The position numbers and the translations under genes are program-made. Under the pieces are notes generated by a model, which was not told where the DNA came from, did not search any database, and saw only the letters and a list, made by a program, of their open reading frames with translations. Shown here piece after piece: positions 8,621 through 17,436 of a stretch of DNA of 64,000 nt. How positions within the stretch are numbered: position 1 is the first letter of the stretch; every line of letters begins with the position of its first letter. Where the stretch lies: contig NZ_VRKN01000009.1 of NCBI RefSeq assembly GCF_008080435.1, forward strand, positions 62,001 to 126,000, in the 5' to 3' direction. Source of the stretch: Enterobacter asburiae. Lineage in GTDB: Bacteria; Pseudomonadota; Gammaproteobacteria; Enterobacterales; Enterobacteriaceae.

Positions 8621-8922
8621 TGGCAATTCAGGAAATCCCGCTGACGGCGGATAACCAGCAATTCAGCATCATCCTGGCTGGTACCACCTGGCGGATTAAC
8701 ATCACCTGGCGCGATCTGTACTGGATTATGGACCTGCAGAACGACAGAGGGGAGCCGGTAATCTCCGGTATTCCTCTCGTCACCGGCGCTGACCTACTGG
8801 CGCAGTACGGCTATATGGGGCTCGGATTTAAGCTGGTGGTGGTCTGTGACGACAGCACACAGGATTATCCGACGAAAACCGACCTGGGCGGCCGCAGTCA
8901 TTTACTGGTATCAACGGAGTAA
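8620..8922 (+). CDS. Baseplate plug-like protein (DUF6983)
   Basis: 100 residues, starting at a TAATG junction with the gene before. It has alternating beta strands (QQFSIILAGTTWRINITW) and the motif YWIMDLQNDRGEPVISGIPL typical of the phage baseplate plug family. The gene lies between Dit-like and hub genes, in keeping with a small protein closing the tube end. Confidence 0.75.
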   Translation: MAIQEIPLTADNQQFSIILAGTTWRINITWRDLYWIMDLQNDRGEPVISGIPLVTGADLLAQYGYMGLGFKLVVVCDDSTQDYPTKTDLGGRSHLLVSTE

Positions 8923-8924
8923 GT

Positions 8925-9992
8925 ATGTCACAGAACTGGATGAGACATTTCGAGCTGCAGCTCGTGGACGAGAACGGGCAGGGTATCGAGCTCAGCGATT
9001 TTAAAGTGACCTTTACGATCGACTGGTTCAACATCAGCAGCGCGTCCCGGGTGGGAACGTTCAAAATCTACAACCTCTCGGCAGATACGGTGAACCGCAT
9101 CACCGGGCAGGAGTTTTCTAAGGTGCGGCTAATTGCAGGTTACGACGGTATCGCGCCGGAGGTATCGGCAAGCGACGTCGGGACCGTACGTGAAGTCGAC
9201 GCGGCGGCCGTGGGCCAGAGTGATGGCCGGAACTACGGTCTGATTTTTAGCGGCGAAATTCGCTACTCGGTCACAGGAAAAGACAGCCCCATTGATTCCT
9301 ACGTCCTGATTCAGGCAGCCGATACGGATCTGGCGTTTGCCACCAGCATTACCTCGCAGACGCTGGCGGCCGGTTACACGGTCGCAGATGTGAACCGCGC
9401 GCTGATGAGAGACTTCGAGGCCAAAGGCGCGACCGAAGGCCTGACGCCTGAAATGCCTGCTACCGTATTCCCCCGGGGCCGGGTGCTGTTCGGCATGACA
9501 CGGCATCTTATGGATAACGTGGCCGGGCAATGTGGCGCAACATGGCAGTTCGTGGACGGTCAGCGTCAGATGGTGGCGAATAACGAGTATGTTCACGACG
9601 CGATTGTGCTCAACAGCGCCACCGGGCTTATCGGTATGCCGCAGCAGACCATCGGCAACGGCGTAAACGTCCGCGCGCTGATTAATCCGAACATCCGGGT
9701 TAACGGGCTTATTCAGCTGGATCAGGCTTCTGTGTATCGCACCGCGCTGTCGAACAACGATATCGCTATGGCTGGTGGGCAGATCACCGACCAGAACACG
9801 GACGGAAATATCACGCTAAGCGGCACCACGGCGCAACCTGCCAGCATTGCAACGGATGGCGTTTATATTGTGCGCGGGATTATGTACACTGGCGACACAA
9901 GGGGCCAGGCGTGGTACATGGATATGATGTGCGAAGCGCGTGGCGCGGCGGATTTACTCTCGTCCTCAGCGCAGCAAAGGATATATTCATGA
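8925..9992 (+). CDS. Baseplate hub protein
   Basis: 355 residues. The beginning (MRHFELQLVDENGQGIELSDF, then FTIDWFNISSASRVGTFKIYNL) and the later QAADTDLAFATSITSQTLAAGY segment are those of the hub proteins (gp27/gpD fold) of contractile phages. It should form the central trimer on which the spike sits. The spike gene is normally next, but here two small secreted-protein genes separate hub and spike. The stop codon overlaps the start of the first inserted gene. Confidence 0.78.
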   Translation: MSQNWMRHFELQLVDENGQGIELSDFKVTFTIDWFNISSASRVGTFKIYNLSADTVNRITGQEFSKVRLIAGYDGIAPEVSASDVGTVREVDAAAVGQSDGRNYGLIFSGEIRYSVTGKDSPIDSYVLIQAADTDLAFATSITSQTLAAGYTVADVNRALMRDFEAKGATEGLTPEMPATVFPRGRVLFGMTRHLMDNVAGQCGATWQFVDGQRQMVANNEYVHDAIVLNSATGLIGMPQQTIGNGVNVRALINPNIRVNGLIQLDQASVYRTALSNNDIAMAGGQITDQNTDGNITLSGTTAQPASIATDGVYIVRGIMYTGDTRGQAWYMDMMCEARGAADLLSSSAQQRIYS

Positions 9993-10339
9993 AGCGTATG
10001 AAGTTATTTCTGACAATTTCGTTACTGTTTTCCTGCTCTGCGGCTTTCGCTGATTTACAATGCGGCGGATACCGACTTCATGCAGCTGATAACGGCTGGA
10101 CGAAAATCAACGGCGAGCAAGTTACATCTCAAAAAATCAAGTTTCTCGGTAAGAAGGACGATTGGAATAACGTTAAAACGGATATGGGGCTGATGCCTGC
10201 GCGTGACGGTAATAATTACGGTTTCGAATTTGTGAAGCGTGGAGGGAAATCGTTCCTCAATGTCCAATTGCTTCAAAATAGCATGAATGCTCCCAAGCTA
10301 ATTGGTTCCTACCCATGTTCACAAATTAAGGGTGAGTGA
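9989..10339 (+). CDS. Small secreted protein of unknown function (moron candidate)
   Basis: 116 residues from the ATG at 9989, which overlaps the hub stop as ATGA. It has a clear signal peptide: basic MKRMK, a hydrophobic core LFLTISLLFS and an AFA cleavage site before DLQCGG. Two Cys remain in the mature chain (near its start and near PCSQ), so a disulfide is possible in the periplasm. I recognise no family. It lies between two baseplate genes but has export features that virion proteins lack, so it is probably a lysogenic-conversion gene. Confidence 0.7.
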   Translation: MKRMKLFLTISLLFSCSAAFADLQCGGYRLHAADNGWTKINGEQVTSQKIKFLGKKDDWNNVKTDMGLMPARDGNNYGFEFVKRGGKSFLNVQLLQNSMNAPKLIGSYPCSQIKGE

Positions 10340-10342
10340 CCA

Positions 10343-11083
10343 ATGATGAAAAAGGTTATTGCTGCTCTATTTTTATGCTCTGTTCCTTTTGCTGCTATTT
10401 CAGCTGTTAAAAACATAACGTTTAGTGATAGCGAAAAAGTCATGCTTAAGCATCTTTTTAAATATGACCTTCAACAATTCATCCATTCTGACGCCCATAT
10501 GTTTTCTTATGAAACGGTGATTGTTTCCGCTGAAAAAATTGCAGAGGATTATGATGCAAATGAAGCGAGGGGCGACAGAGACTATAAGGGTAAACCCATT
10601 ATCGTTTCTGGAACTGTCGAAAAAATTAGATCCACCATGGGCGATGTTCCAGCAGTAGAGCTAAAAACTAATGTGGGGATTAAGGGGGTTTCTTTATATT
10701 TCACTAAAGAAAACGAGAAGCTTGCGATTGATTTGAATAAGGGCGATAAAGTCAGTTACGCCTGTATAGGTGATGGCTCAGTATTAGGTGACCCTGTTCT
10801 TCGCGGGTGTCTGCCAACAGATGAATATGTAAATACAGCATCTGACGTTATGTATAAAGATTCAATGGCGATGCTGAAGGATATTAAAGACCCTAAATCA
10901 GACGCTAACACTTTTATTTTATTTACTAAAATGATTACAAGATTAACTGATGATTATAAATTGTGCGCAGCCACTGATGCGAAATGTATCGTTAATATAA
11001 TTGATACAACACCTATGGAAAAACGAAAGGCTATGGCTAGGGAAATGTCCAAAGAACTTGGTGTCAATGTCAGCGTAAAATAG
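10343..11083 (+). CDS. Secreted OB-fold (tRNA_anti-like) protein, moron candidate
   Basis: 246 residues. A signal peptide (MMKKVIAALFLCSVPFAAIS) is followed by a mature chain whose centre reads YDANEARGDRDYKGKPIIVS, then GTVEKI. This resembles the tRNA_anti-like OB-fold domain found in small periplasmic or lipoproteins. Four Cys at ACIGDG, RGCLP, LCAATDAKC and nearby could form disulfides. Base composition is clearly richer in A and T than the flanking baseplate genes, suggesting later acquisition. It shares a transcript with the preceding gene, three bases away, and both end at one terminator. Role unknown; periplasmic interference with other phages is a guess. Confidence 0.75.
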   Translation: MMKKVIAALFLCSVPFAAISAVKNITFSDSEKVMLKHLFKYDLQQFIHSDAHMFSYETVIVSAEKIAEDYDANEARGDRDYKGKPIIVSGTVEKIRSTMGDVPAVELKTNVGIKGVSLYFTKENEKLAIDLNKGDKVSYACIGDGSVLGDPVLRGCLPTDEYVNTASDVMYKDSMAMLKDIKDPKSDANTFILFTKMITRLTDDYKLCAATDAKCIVNIIDTTPMEKRKAMAREMSKELGVNVSVK

Positions 11084-11104
11084 CTGTCATACCTTCGACC
11101 TCAT

Positions 11105-11128
11105 AACCCGCCACCCGGCGGGTTTTTT
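11105..11128 (+). terminator. Intrinsic terminator after the inserted secreted-protein genes
   Basis: AACCCGCC - ACCC - GGCGGGTT is followed by T6. A terminator inside a late structural operon is unusual and marks the end of the inserted pair. The next baseplate gene starts 20 bases later. Confidence 0.85.
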
Positions 11129-11147
11129 GCTTTCTGGAGCCTACGAA

Positions 11148-11903
11148 ATGGCAGTATCTGACCAGACCCGAAGCGGCGACCTTGCCGAAACATTCGAATC
11201 TGAGCGGGAAACCACAAAAAACCAGATCCGCGTCGCTTTGCCTGGCATCGTCCAGTCATTCGATCCTGACGCGGTGACGGCGGTTGTGCAGCCTGCTATC
11301 CGTTCGGTTGAAACTGATAACGACGGGAACCGCATTACCAAAAATTACCCGCTGCTGGTGGATGTGCCAGTGGTATTTCCGCGTGGCGGGGGATGCACGC
11401 TAACGTTCCCGGTGAAAGCCGGTGATGAATGCCTGGTGATTTTTGCCGATCGGTGCATCGATTTTTGGTGGCAGAACGGCGGGGTGCAGGAGCCTGTCGA
11501 CGACCGGGTGCATGATTTATCGGATGCGTTCTGCATCGTCGGGCCGCAGTCACAGGCGCAGAAAATAAGCGGAATCAGCACCAGTGGCGCGCAGTTGCGC
11601 ACTGATGATGGCGCTGCGTTTGTGGAAGTGGCCGCAGGTCATAGCATCACGGTTAAAACCCCCGGCGCGCTGACGGCGACAGCAGAAGGAGGAACCACGA
11701 TCACATCACCCACTATCACGCTTAACGGGAACGTGACAATAAACGGGAATCTCTCTCAGGGTATGGGCGCAAGTGGCGGTACCGCGACGATGCTCGGCCC
11801 TGTCACGGTGACTAACGATGTAAAAGCCGGTGGTAAGAGTCTGATGACGCATACGCACGGCGGAGTACAGACCGGCGGCGGTAATACAGGAGCGCCAAAC
11901 TGA
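11148..11903 (+). CDS. Baseplate spike protein (Gp138 N-terminal domain family)
   Basis: 251 residues from the ATG at 11148 behind CTGGAG; an earlier start at 11127 would lie in the terminator. The first half (IRVALPGIVQSFDPDAVTAV, then VDVPVVFPRGGGCTLTFPV and CIDFWWQNGG) matches the Gp138 OB-fold membrane-piercing spike domain. The second half is a repetitive beta-helix-like stretch (ITSPTITLNGNVTINGNL) and ends with a His-containing THTHGG motif that may bind a metal at the tip. It pierces the outer membrane during infection. Confidence 0.85.
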   Translation: MAVSDQTRSGDLAETFESERETTKNQIRVALPGIVQSFDPDAVTAVVQPAIRSVETDNDGNRITKNYPLLVDVPVVFPRGGGCTLTFPVKAGDECLVIFADRCIDFWWQNGGVQEPVDDRVHDLSDAFCIVGPQSQAQKISGISTSGAQLRTDDGAAFVEVAAGHSITVKTPGALTATAEGGTTITSPTITLNGNVTINGNLSQGMGASGGTATMLGPVTVTNDVKAGGKSLMTHTHGGVQTGGGNTGAPN

Positions 11904-12256
11904 TGCGATACAGACGTGAAGACGCCGACGGTGATTACACCTTTGGCAGCGGCGATGATACCTGGCTGATTAACTCACCCGAGGCCGTGGCGCAGGCGGT
12001 AAAAACGCGATTCGAATTGTGGTATGGGCAGTGGTTTCTCGACACCACAGAGGGGACACCGTGGATTCAGTCCGTACTCGGTAAGCAGAAGCCGGAAACC
12101 TACAACCTGGCGATCCGTAAACGCATTCTCGAAACGCGGGGTGTTAAATCCATCCTCTCTTTCAATACGACAGTGAACACTACGACGCGCCGCGTCCAGT
12201 TCTTCGCTGAAATTGACACTATCTACGGAACAACGACAGTAACCAGCGAGGCATAA
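11903..12256 (+). CDS. Baseplate wedge protein (gp25/gpW-like)
   Basis: 117 residues, starting at a TGATG overlap. LWYGQWFLDTTEGTPWIQSV and IRKRILETRGVKSI are typical of the small wedge proteins of contractile baseplates. It sits between spike and the large wedge protein J, the usual order. No unusual feature. Confidence 0.78.
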   Translation: MRYRREDADGDYTFGSGDDTWLINSPEAVAQAVKTRFELWYGQWFLDTTEGTPWIQSVLGKQKPETYNLAIRKRILETRGVKSILSFNTTVNTTTRRVQFFAEIDTIYGTTTVTSEA

Positions 12257-13456
12257 ATGGCCCTCAATTTGGACACACTCGGCTTATCGGCAACGGTAAC
12301 CGCTGAGGGGATCAGTGCGCCTGATTACCAGACGATACTCGATACCCTGACGAGCTATTTCCAGCAGATTTATGGCAGTGACGCTTATCTGGAGCCGGAC
12401 AGCAAAGACGGCCAGATGGTGGCACTGGTGGCGCTGGCTATCCACGATGCCAACAATACGGCCATCTCCGTTTATAACTGCTTCTCACCTGCTACAGGTT
12501 ACGGCGCAGCGCTGACCAGTAACGTAAAAATTAACGGTATCGCGCGCCGGGGGGCGACAAACTCCACCGTGGATCTCGTTCTGATCGGTACTGCCGGGAC
12601 AACCATCACAAACGGTACCGTGAAAGACACGAATAACGTGATCTGGCGGCTTCCTTCCTCGGTGACGATCGGTGTCGGCGGTACCGTGACGGTAACTGCA
12701 ACCTGTTCAAACAGCGGAGCGGTTGCGGCGCTGGCCGGGACGATTACCACTATCAACACACCGACCCGTGGCTGGGCATCGGTAACCAATCCGGCGGCGG
12801 CCACCGTAGGCGAACCGGCTGAAACCGACGCAGAACTGCGTATCAGGCAGGGACAAAGCGTCGCTCTGCCGTCACTCACACCGTTTGAAGGTGTCGACGG
12901 TGCGATCGCCAACGTTGCAGGCGTGACACGTCACAAGCTCTACGAGAATGATACTGGAGCTACCGACAGCAACGGGCTGCCGCCACACTCTATCTCGGCC
13001 ATCGTGGACGGCGGGGACGTGACCGACATTGCCCAGACTATCCGGGGTAATAAAGGGCAGGGAACGGCGACCTACGGGACGACAGCTGTCACGGTACCGG
13101 ACACCTACGGCAACCCACACGTGATCCGCTTTTCGCGATCTACTGATGTGCCAATTTTTGGACATATCACCCTGAAGGCATTCACCGGCTACACGTCGCA
13201 AATTGGCGTACAGATTCAGCAGGCCGTCGCGGATTACATCAACGGGCTGACGATCGGCGACGATGTGCTGCTGAGCAGGATTTATTCTCCGGCGAACCTC
13301 GGTGTAGTGAGCGGTGGCAACGCGCGCTACTACGACATACAGGAGCTGCTGATTGGCAAATCAGCCGGTAGCGTGGCGGCGGCAAACATCATCATCGCCT
13401 ACAACGAATCTGCATCGTGTAAGCCTGAAAACATTGTTCTAACGGTGACGTCATGA
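12257..13456 (+). CDS. Baseplate J / gp47 family wedge protein
   Basis: 399 residues. The N-terminus (PDYQTILDTLTSYFQQIYG then LEPDSKDGQM) and the central AATVGEPAETDAELRIRQGQ region define the Baseplate_J family. The protein forms the wedge ring that controls sheath contraction. It starts one base after the preceding gene and ends in an ATGA overlap with the DUF2612 gene. Confidence 0.9.
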   Translation: MALNLDTLGLSATVTAEGISAPDYQTILDTLTSYFQQIYGSDAYLEPDSKDGQMVALVALAIHDANNTAISVYNCFSPATGYGAALTSNVKINGIARRGATNSTVDLVLIGTAGTTITNGTVKDTNNVIWRLPSSVTIGVGGTVTVTATCSNSGAVAALAGTITTINTPTRGWASVTNPAAATVGEPAETDAELRIRQGQSVALPSLTPFEGVDGAIANVAGVTRHKLYENDTGATDSNGLPPHSISAIVDGGDVTDIAQTIRGNKGQGTATYGTTAVTVPDTYGNPHVIRFSRSTDVPIFGHITLKAFTGYTSQIGVQIQQAVADYINGLTIGDDVLLSRIYSPANLGVVSGGNARYYDIQELLIGKSAGSVAAANIIIAYNESASCKPENIVLTVTS

Positions 13457-14133
13457 GCAAGTACACAGACTTAATCACCAACTATCACGCCACGAAGCCG
13501 AAATTTTTTGATCACGTCGACCTGAGCACGCGGCCACTGATTGATATCACTACCGCCACCCGGGGGCTGGTGAGCGCTTTCGACATCGATACCGCTGTCG
13601 GCGTCCAGCTCGATACGCTCGGCCTCTGGATTGGCCGCAGTCGCATAGTCAGCCAGCCGATAAGCGGCGTTTATTTCAGTTGGGACACTGACGGGCTTGG
13701 TTATGACCAGGGCGTATGGCAGGGGCCATTTGACCCTGACGCAGGCTACACGACGCTTAGCGATGAAACCTACCGCATCGTTCTGAAGGCGAAAATCGCC
13801 ATCAACAACTGGGACGGACGCAATGATTCGCTGCCACCCATCCTTGACGCTGCGACTGCCGGTTCTGGCCTGAAGATGCAGATCGTGGATAACCAGGACA
13901 TGACCGTTTCTGTGTGGGTGTTTCCTGAAACCGATATTTCGGATGTTTCTCTGGAACTGATTGCCGCAATAAAGCAGGGATATCTGACGGTAAAAGCGGC
14001 CGGTGTGTGGGCTGGGGATATTCAAACACCCTCTGTGGAAACCCCCTCAGTGGGAAATCGTTTTTTTGGCTTCGACTTAGACAATGAATATATCGCCGGA
14101 TTTGATGACGGCGCATGGGAGATGAAACTCTAA
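13453..14133 (+). CDS. Baseplate / tail protein (DUF2612 family)
   Basis: 226 residues. The opening YTDLITNYHATKPKFFDHVD and LDTLGLWIGRSR motif are those of DUF2612, a family encoded between baseplate J and the fibre in this phage group (P2 gpI position). It probably links the baseplate with the tail fibre. The C-terminus FFGFDLDNEYIAGFDDGAW is Gly/Asp-rich. Confidence 0.82.
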   Translation: MSKYTDLITNYHATKPKFFDHVDLSTRPLIDITTATRGLVSAFDIDTAVGVQLDTLGLWIGRSRIVSQPISGVYFSWDTDGLGYDQGVWQGPFDPDAGYTTLSDETYRIVLKAKIAINNWDGRNDSLPPILDAATAGSGLKMQIVDNQDMTVSVWVFPETDISDVSLELIAAIKQGYLTVKAAGVWAGDIQTPSVETPSVGNRFFGFDLDNEYIAGFDDGAWEMKL

Positions 14134-15227
14134 TGGCTACTAATGAATTTAAACCGTTTGCCACCGGATCTGGCGCTAATGTTACCCCACAGAATGAGTG
14201 GGAGACACTTCCTGCGTTACTGACAGGATTTAGCAGCGGAAAGGCGAGCAGTGCTGAGGTAAATAAAGCAATCCGTCAGGCATCATTCATCGCATCGGCT
14301 CTTGCTCAGTTTGTAAGTGATAACGCCAACCTTAATGTTCTCGATGATGGCGATATTGCCGGGTTTACCAGTAAGCTGAAAAGCGCGTTTGCAAAGCAGT
14401 ATTTATCACGAAACAACCCATTCGGTGATATCAAGGCTGATGGGGCAGTCAATGCTGCGAAAATTAATCTGGGTTTGCAGGCGTTTAATATTTCCAGCAC
14501 CATTACGACCGTTTCAGCGCCTACATCCGGTGTGTTTTTGTACGTCGAAAATAATGGAAACTGGGGTGTACAGGACTCGGCAGGCAATCCACTTCCGTTG
14601 CCTGTTGCCGGAGGTGGTACGGGTGCCAATACGCTTTTGGGAGCACGGGTAAACCTCGGAGTTTCAGCATTCGGTTCCGATAGCACCCGCTCGACAGCAT
14701 CTTCACCAAACGCAGCCGCCTATACCTTCATCACAAACTCAGGGGACTGGGGGGCGAGCAACAACAGTGGTCAGATAATACCTCTTGCTGTTTCTCGCGG
14801 GGGCACCGGAGCGACAGATTCAACCACAGCAAGAACAAATCTGGGGCTTAAAACGGCAGCTACTCGTGATGTGGGGGTGGGGAGCGGTCAAATTCCTGAT
14901 ATGGGTTCATTCCAGTTTTCAGCAGTAGCAAAAGGGTATGAAAAGCTGCCATCGGGTCAAATTCGCCAATGGGGAACGATTAGCATCCCAGCCGCAAATG
15001 CGAGCACAGATTTCGCTTTCGATACTTTCGCTATCCCATTCCCTAACGGCGTTCTTAATTGTCGAGCAAATGGCACGGCAACAACAACTAACACACCTTG
15101 CTTTGCAACTGCGGAAGCTATCTCAACGACACAAATCAGGCTTAAGGCAATTGCAATTGATTTGTCCAATAAAACTATTACGCAGGGAATGGCTGTTACT
15201 GTTGCCTGGGAAGCCATCGGAGCATAG
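14133..15227 (+). CDS. Tail fibre protein
   Basis: 364 residues from the ATG at 14133, which overlaps the previous stop as TAATG. Tandem fibre repeats are visible: PVAGGGTGANTLLGARVNLG and VSRGGTGATDSTTARTNLGL. The C-terminal part (LPSGQIRQWGTISIP) resembles the tip domain of enterobacterial phage fibres. It should recognise the host surface. The next gene encodes its folding chaperone. It is short compared with many fibres. Confidence 0.85.
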   Translation: MATNEFKPFATGSGANVTPQNEWETLPALLTGFSSGKASSAEVNKAIRQASFIASALAQFVSDNANLNVLDDGDIAGFTSKLKSAFAKQYLSRNNPFGDIKADGAVNAAKINLGLQAFNISSTITTVSAPTSGVFLYVENNGNWGVQDSAGNPLPLPVAGGGTGANTLLGARVNLGVSAFGSDSTRSTASSPNAAAYTFITNSGDWGASNNSGQIIPLAVSRGGTGATDSTTARTNLGLKTAATRDVGVGSGQIPDMGSFQFSAVAKGYEKLPSGQIRQWGTISIPAANASTDFAFDTFAIPFPNGVLNCRANGTATTTNTPCFATAEAISTTQIRLKAIAIDLSNKTITQGMAVTVAWEAIGA

Positions 15228-15229
15228 AA

Positions 15230-15664
15230 ATGTCAGAATATATCTACAGTGCAAAAAACAATGCATTTTATCCAGTCGATATGAAAGAGGATTATGTAGA
15301 AGCTGGCTCCTGGCCAGATGATGGGAAGGAAGTGACTGAAGAATGCTTCCTTGAATTTACGTCAGTTTCCCATTCCGATAAATACCGTGTTGCTGGAAAG
15401 GATGGACTTCCTGCATGGGAGGCAGTGCCAGACCCAACAAAGGAGCAGCTCATCGCTATTGCCGACGGTGAAAAAATGCGGCTTATCGGGCAGGCAAACG
15501 CCAGTATTAATATAAAACAATGGCCGGGGAAGGCGGCTATAGGGCGGCTCAAAGGCGATGAACTGGCGCAATACAATTTGTGGCTGGATTATCTTGATGC
15601 TTTGGATGCGATCGATACCTCGAAAGCACCGGATATCAGCTGGCCGATACCACCGGCAGGCTAA
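15230..15664 (+). CDS. Tail fibre assembly chaperone
   Basis: 144 residues. The pattern MSEYIYSAKNNAFYPVDMKE, WEAVPDPTKEQLIAIA and the C-terminal YNLWLDYLDALDAIDTSKAP with WPIPP is characteristic of the Caudo_TAP tail fibre assembly family (P2 gpG, lambda Tfa). It assists trimerisation of the fibre encoded two bases upstream. A terminator follows, closing the late operon. Confidence 0.9.
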   Translation: MSEYIYSAKNNAFYPVDMKEDYVEAGSWPDDGKEVTEECFLEFTSVSHSDKYRVAGKDGLPAWEAVPDPTKEQLIAIADGEKMRLIGQANASINIKQWPGKAAIGRLKGDELAQYNLWLDYLDALDAIDTSKAPDISWPIPPAG

Positions 15665-15674
15665 GCATAAATAA

Positions 15675-15707
15675 AAAGGCTGTCGGGAATATTCCGGCAG
15701 CCTTATT
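15675..15707 (+). terminator. Late operon terminator
   Basis: AAGGCTG(T)CGGGAAT and its complement ATTCCGGCAGCCTT form a stem followed by ATT-rich sequence. It stands right after the fibre chaperone gene and before leftward genes, so it ends the late transcript. Confidence 0.75.
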
Positions 15708-15769
15708 CACATCACAAACCAACCTGGCGGACAGTCGGGAACTCAGACACAAGCCACATATCGGCCTTT

Positions 15770-15970
15770 TCAAATATCGCTATTTTCCTGCCTCGTTGCA
15801 CGAATTTTTTCAGCTATCCATTCTTCCACTTCCGTTGATACCCATCTTACTGACCTACCTATCTTAATGGGTTTTGGGAATTTGCCCGCGTTCATCCAAC
15901 TGTAAATGGATCCCTTTTTGAACCCAACAGCTTTACAAACTTCTTTCAGATCCATCAAATATATGTTCAA
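15770..15970 (-). CDS. AlpA-type HTH regulator / excisionase-like
   Basis: 66 residues with a MerR-like winged helix: MDLKEVCKAVGFKKGSIYSW, then FPKPIKIGRSVRWV and EVEEWI. This is the AlpA family, the activator of the ssrA-inserted CP4-57 integrase and similar to excisionases. It lies near the ssrA end of the prophage and is divergent from the next gene with only 26 bases between. It may control excision. An internal ATG at 15955 is an alternative start. Confidence 0.82.
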   Translation of the reverse strand: MNIYLMDLKEVCKAVGFKKGSIYSWMNAGKFPKPIKIGRSVRWVSTEVEEWIAEKIRATRQENSDI

Positions 15971-15996
15971 GTTATGCTCTCCTCAGTGAATGATAA

Positions 15997-16323
15997 ATGG
16001 ACGTCTTCTTGGAAAAGCTAACATTGACACGAAAGGAAGCTGCCGAGCTCCTAGGTATCTCAAGGGGTACTGTAACGCGATGGGTTTTGGAAGGAAGGCT
16101 AAAGGCTTACCGTATAAGTGATAGTCCCAAGTCCCCACTTCTGTTTACACGCGAGGATTGTATGGCCGCATTGCAGGCTGTACCGGTTGAACCTGTGCGG
16201 CTGAGAGAAAGAGAAGTGAAGCGCGAAAAAGAAGAGTATTTCTCTCTGCGTCAGAAGGACGCGAGTAAGGAGCTGGATGCTCTGCTGAAAATTAGGACAG
16301 GTAAGGACAGGAAAGCTGAGTGA
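15997..16323 (+). CDS. Excisionase-family HTH protein
   Basis: 108 residues. An N-terminal helix-turn-helix (LTRKEAAELLGISRGTVTRW, VLEGRLKAYR) of the excisionase/MerR type is followed by a charged helical tail (REREVKREKEEYFSLRQKD). It diverges from the AlpA-like gene and converges with the metallopeptidase gene. Two small HTH proteins back to back near an att end suggest control of integration or of the accessory genes. Specific function is not known. Confidence 0.72.
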   Translation: MDVFLEKLTLTRKEAAELLGISRGTVTRWVLEGRLKAYRISDSPKSPLLFTREDCMAALQAVPVEPVRLREREVKREKEEYFSLRQKDASKELDALLKIRTGKDRKAE

Positions 16324-16350
16324 AAACCCGGCGCGGTGGCCGGGTTGGTT

Positions 16351-17436
16351 CTATTTCACTAATCTTAAGCCAGTTTTTTTGTTAATAGGATAAAGTTGTT
16401 CTATTTCATCATAATGTATTGAGAATACTTGCGACAATTCGCTTTCGTCATAATCAAGCTCTTGTTTGACGTGTTCAAATATCTCTTTTAACAATGTTGG
16501 CTTTTCATTATCAGGAGATAATTGTACTGGTTCATTGAGTCTATATCCGCGTGCAGACATCTGACGCCAGATATATTCATTTTGTCCCTGATTTAAATAT
16601 CCTAAAGTTTTGGCTCTGAAAATTACGGAGGCCATTGAGGTTCTCCAGTAAGGCTTCAAGGTTGCAGCTTTTTCAATGCTCATATCACGAAGATAGGGAG
16701 ATATGTCACGTTCAGGCATTAAAAATTCTGCTGCGAAAGCATCAGCTTCGCTCTCCATGTTTGGATTGGGCGATTTATGCATGACTAAATGGCCAAGCTC
16801 GTGCGCTAGTGTAAAACGATATCTGTCAAGTGGCTGATTTCTGTTGATGAAAATAATCGGTGGTAATCCTGGAAGGTTGTAGCTAACCCCAGATAAGCCA
16901 GTGTCATCCATGTCACACTCGATTATTAAGCATCCAGCTCTTTCAAGAACCTCGATCAAGTTTTTCACCGGACCTGCGGGCATATACCAACTTTTTCGCG
17001 TATTTCTTGCAATTTCAGTCGCATCACCGTTGTAGTCGTCAGGATCATATGAAGGTAATTCAAACTCTGGTTCAAAATCAACGAACTGAAGAAGTTTTCT
17101 AATGTGAGCTATTCGTACATTAATCTCTGCTATGAGGCGATCTAAAACCTTTATACCAACAGATGCTTTTTTTCTATACATTGGAGCCGCGCTGATTGGC
17201 CCACCGTATAAGCGTTCTGACATCGTAAAAAAACTTAGTGGGCATGATAATGCCTCAGAAAGTTTCTGAGCTTGTTCTGGTGTTACAGCTTTAAGTCCCT
17301 GTTCTATCTTCGAAAGGGTTCCTTGGGACATTCCCACTTTTTCTGATAAAACTTTTTGGCTGATTCCAAGCATTCTGCGGCGAAGCTCGATCATCTCATT
17401 TCTAATCAAAGAGAGAGATTCAGGAATTTGTGCCAT
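16351..17436 (-). CDS. HTH-XRE / ImmA-IrrE metallopeptidase fusion
   Basis: 361 residues. Residues 7-70 form an XRE helix-turn-helix (LGISQKVLSEKVGMSQGTLS). Residues about 190-245 carry a zinc metallopeptidase core with HELGH at 212-216 and the third-ligand segment ESEADAFAAEFLMP. ImmA/IrrE peptidases cleave repressors on a signal in ICEBs1 and Deinococcus; COG2856-XRE fusions have been proposed as parts of toxin-antitoxin or defence pairs. The gene overlaps its upstream partner by 17 bases, so the two are translated together. Its AT content is above the phage average. Confidence 0.85.
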   Translation of the reverse strand: MAQIPESLSLIRNEMIELRRRMLGISQKVLSEKVGMSQGTLSKIEQGLKAVTPEQAQKLSEALSCPLSFFTMSERLYGGPISAAPMYRKKASVGIKVLDRLIAEINVRIAHIRKLLQFVDFEPEFELPSYDPDDYNGDATEIARNTRKSWYMPAGPVKNLIEVLERAGCLIIECDMDDTGLSGVSYNLPGLPPIIFINRNQPLDRYRFTLAHELGHLVMHKSPNPNMESEADAFAAEFLMPERDISPYLRDMSIEKAATLKPYWRTSMASVIFRAKTLGYLNQGQNEYIWRQMSARGYRLNEPVQLSPDNEKPTLLKEIFEHVKQELDYDESELSQVFSIHYDEIEQLYPINKKTGLRLVK

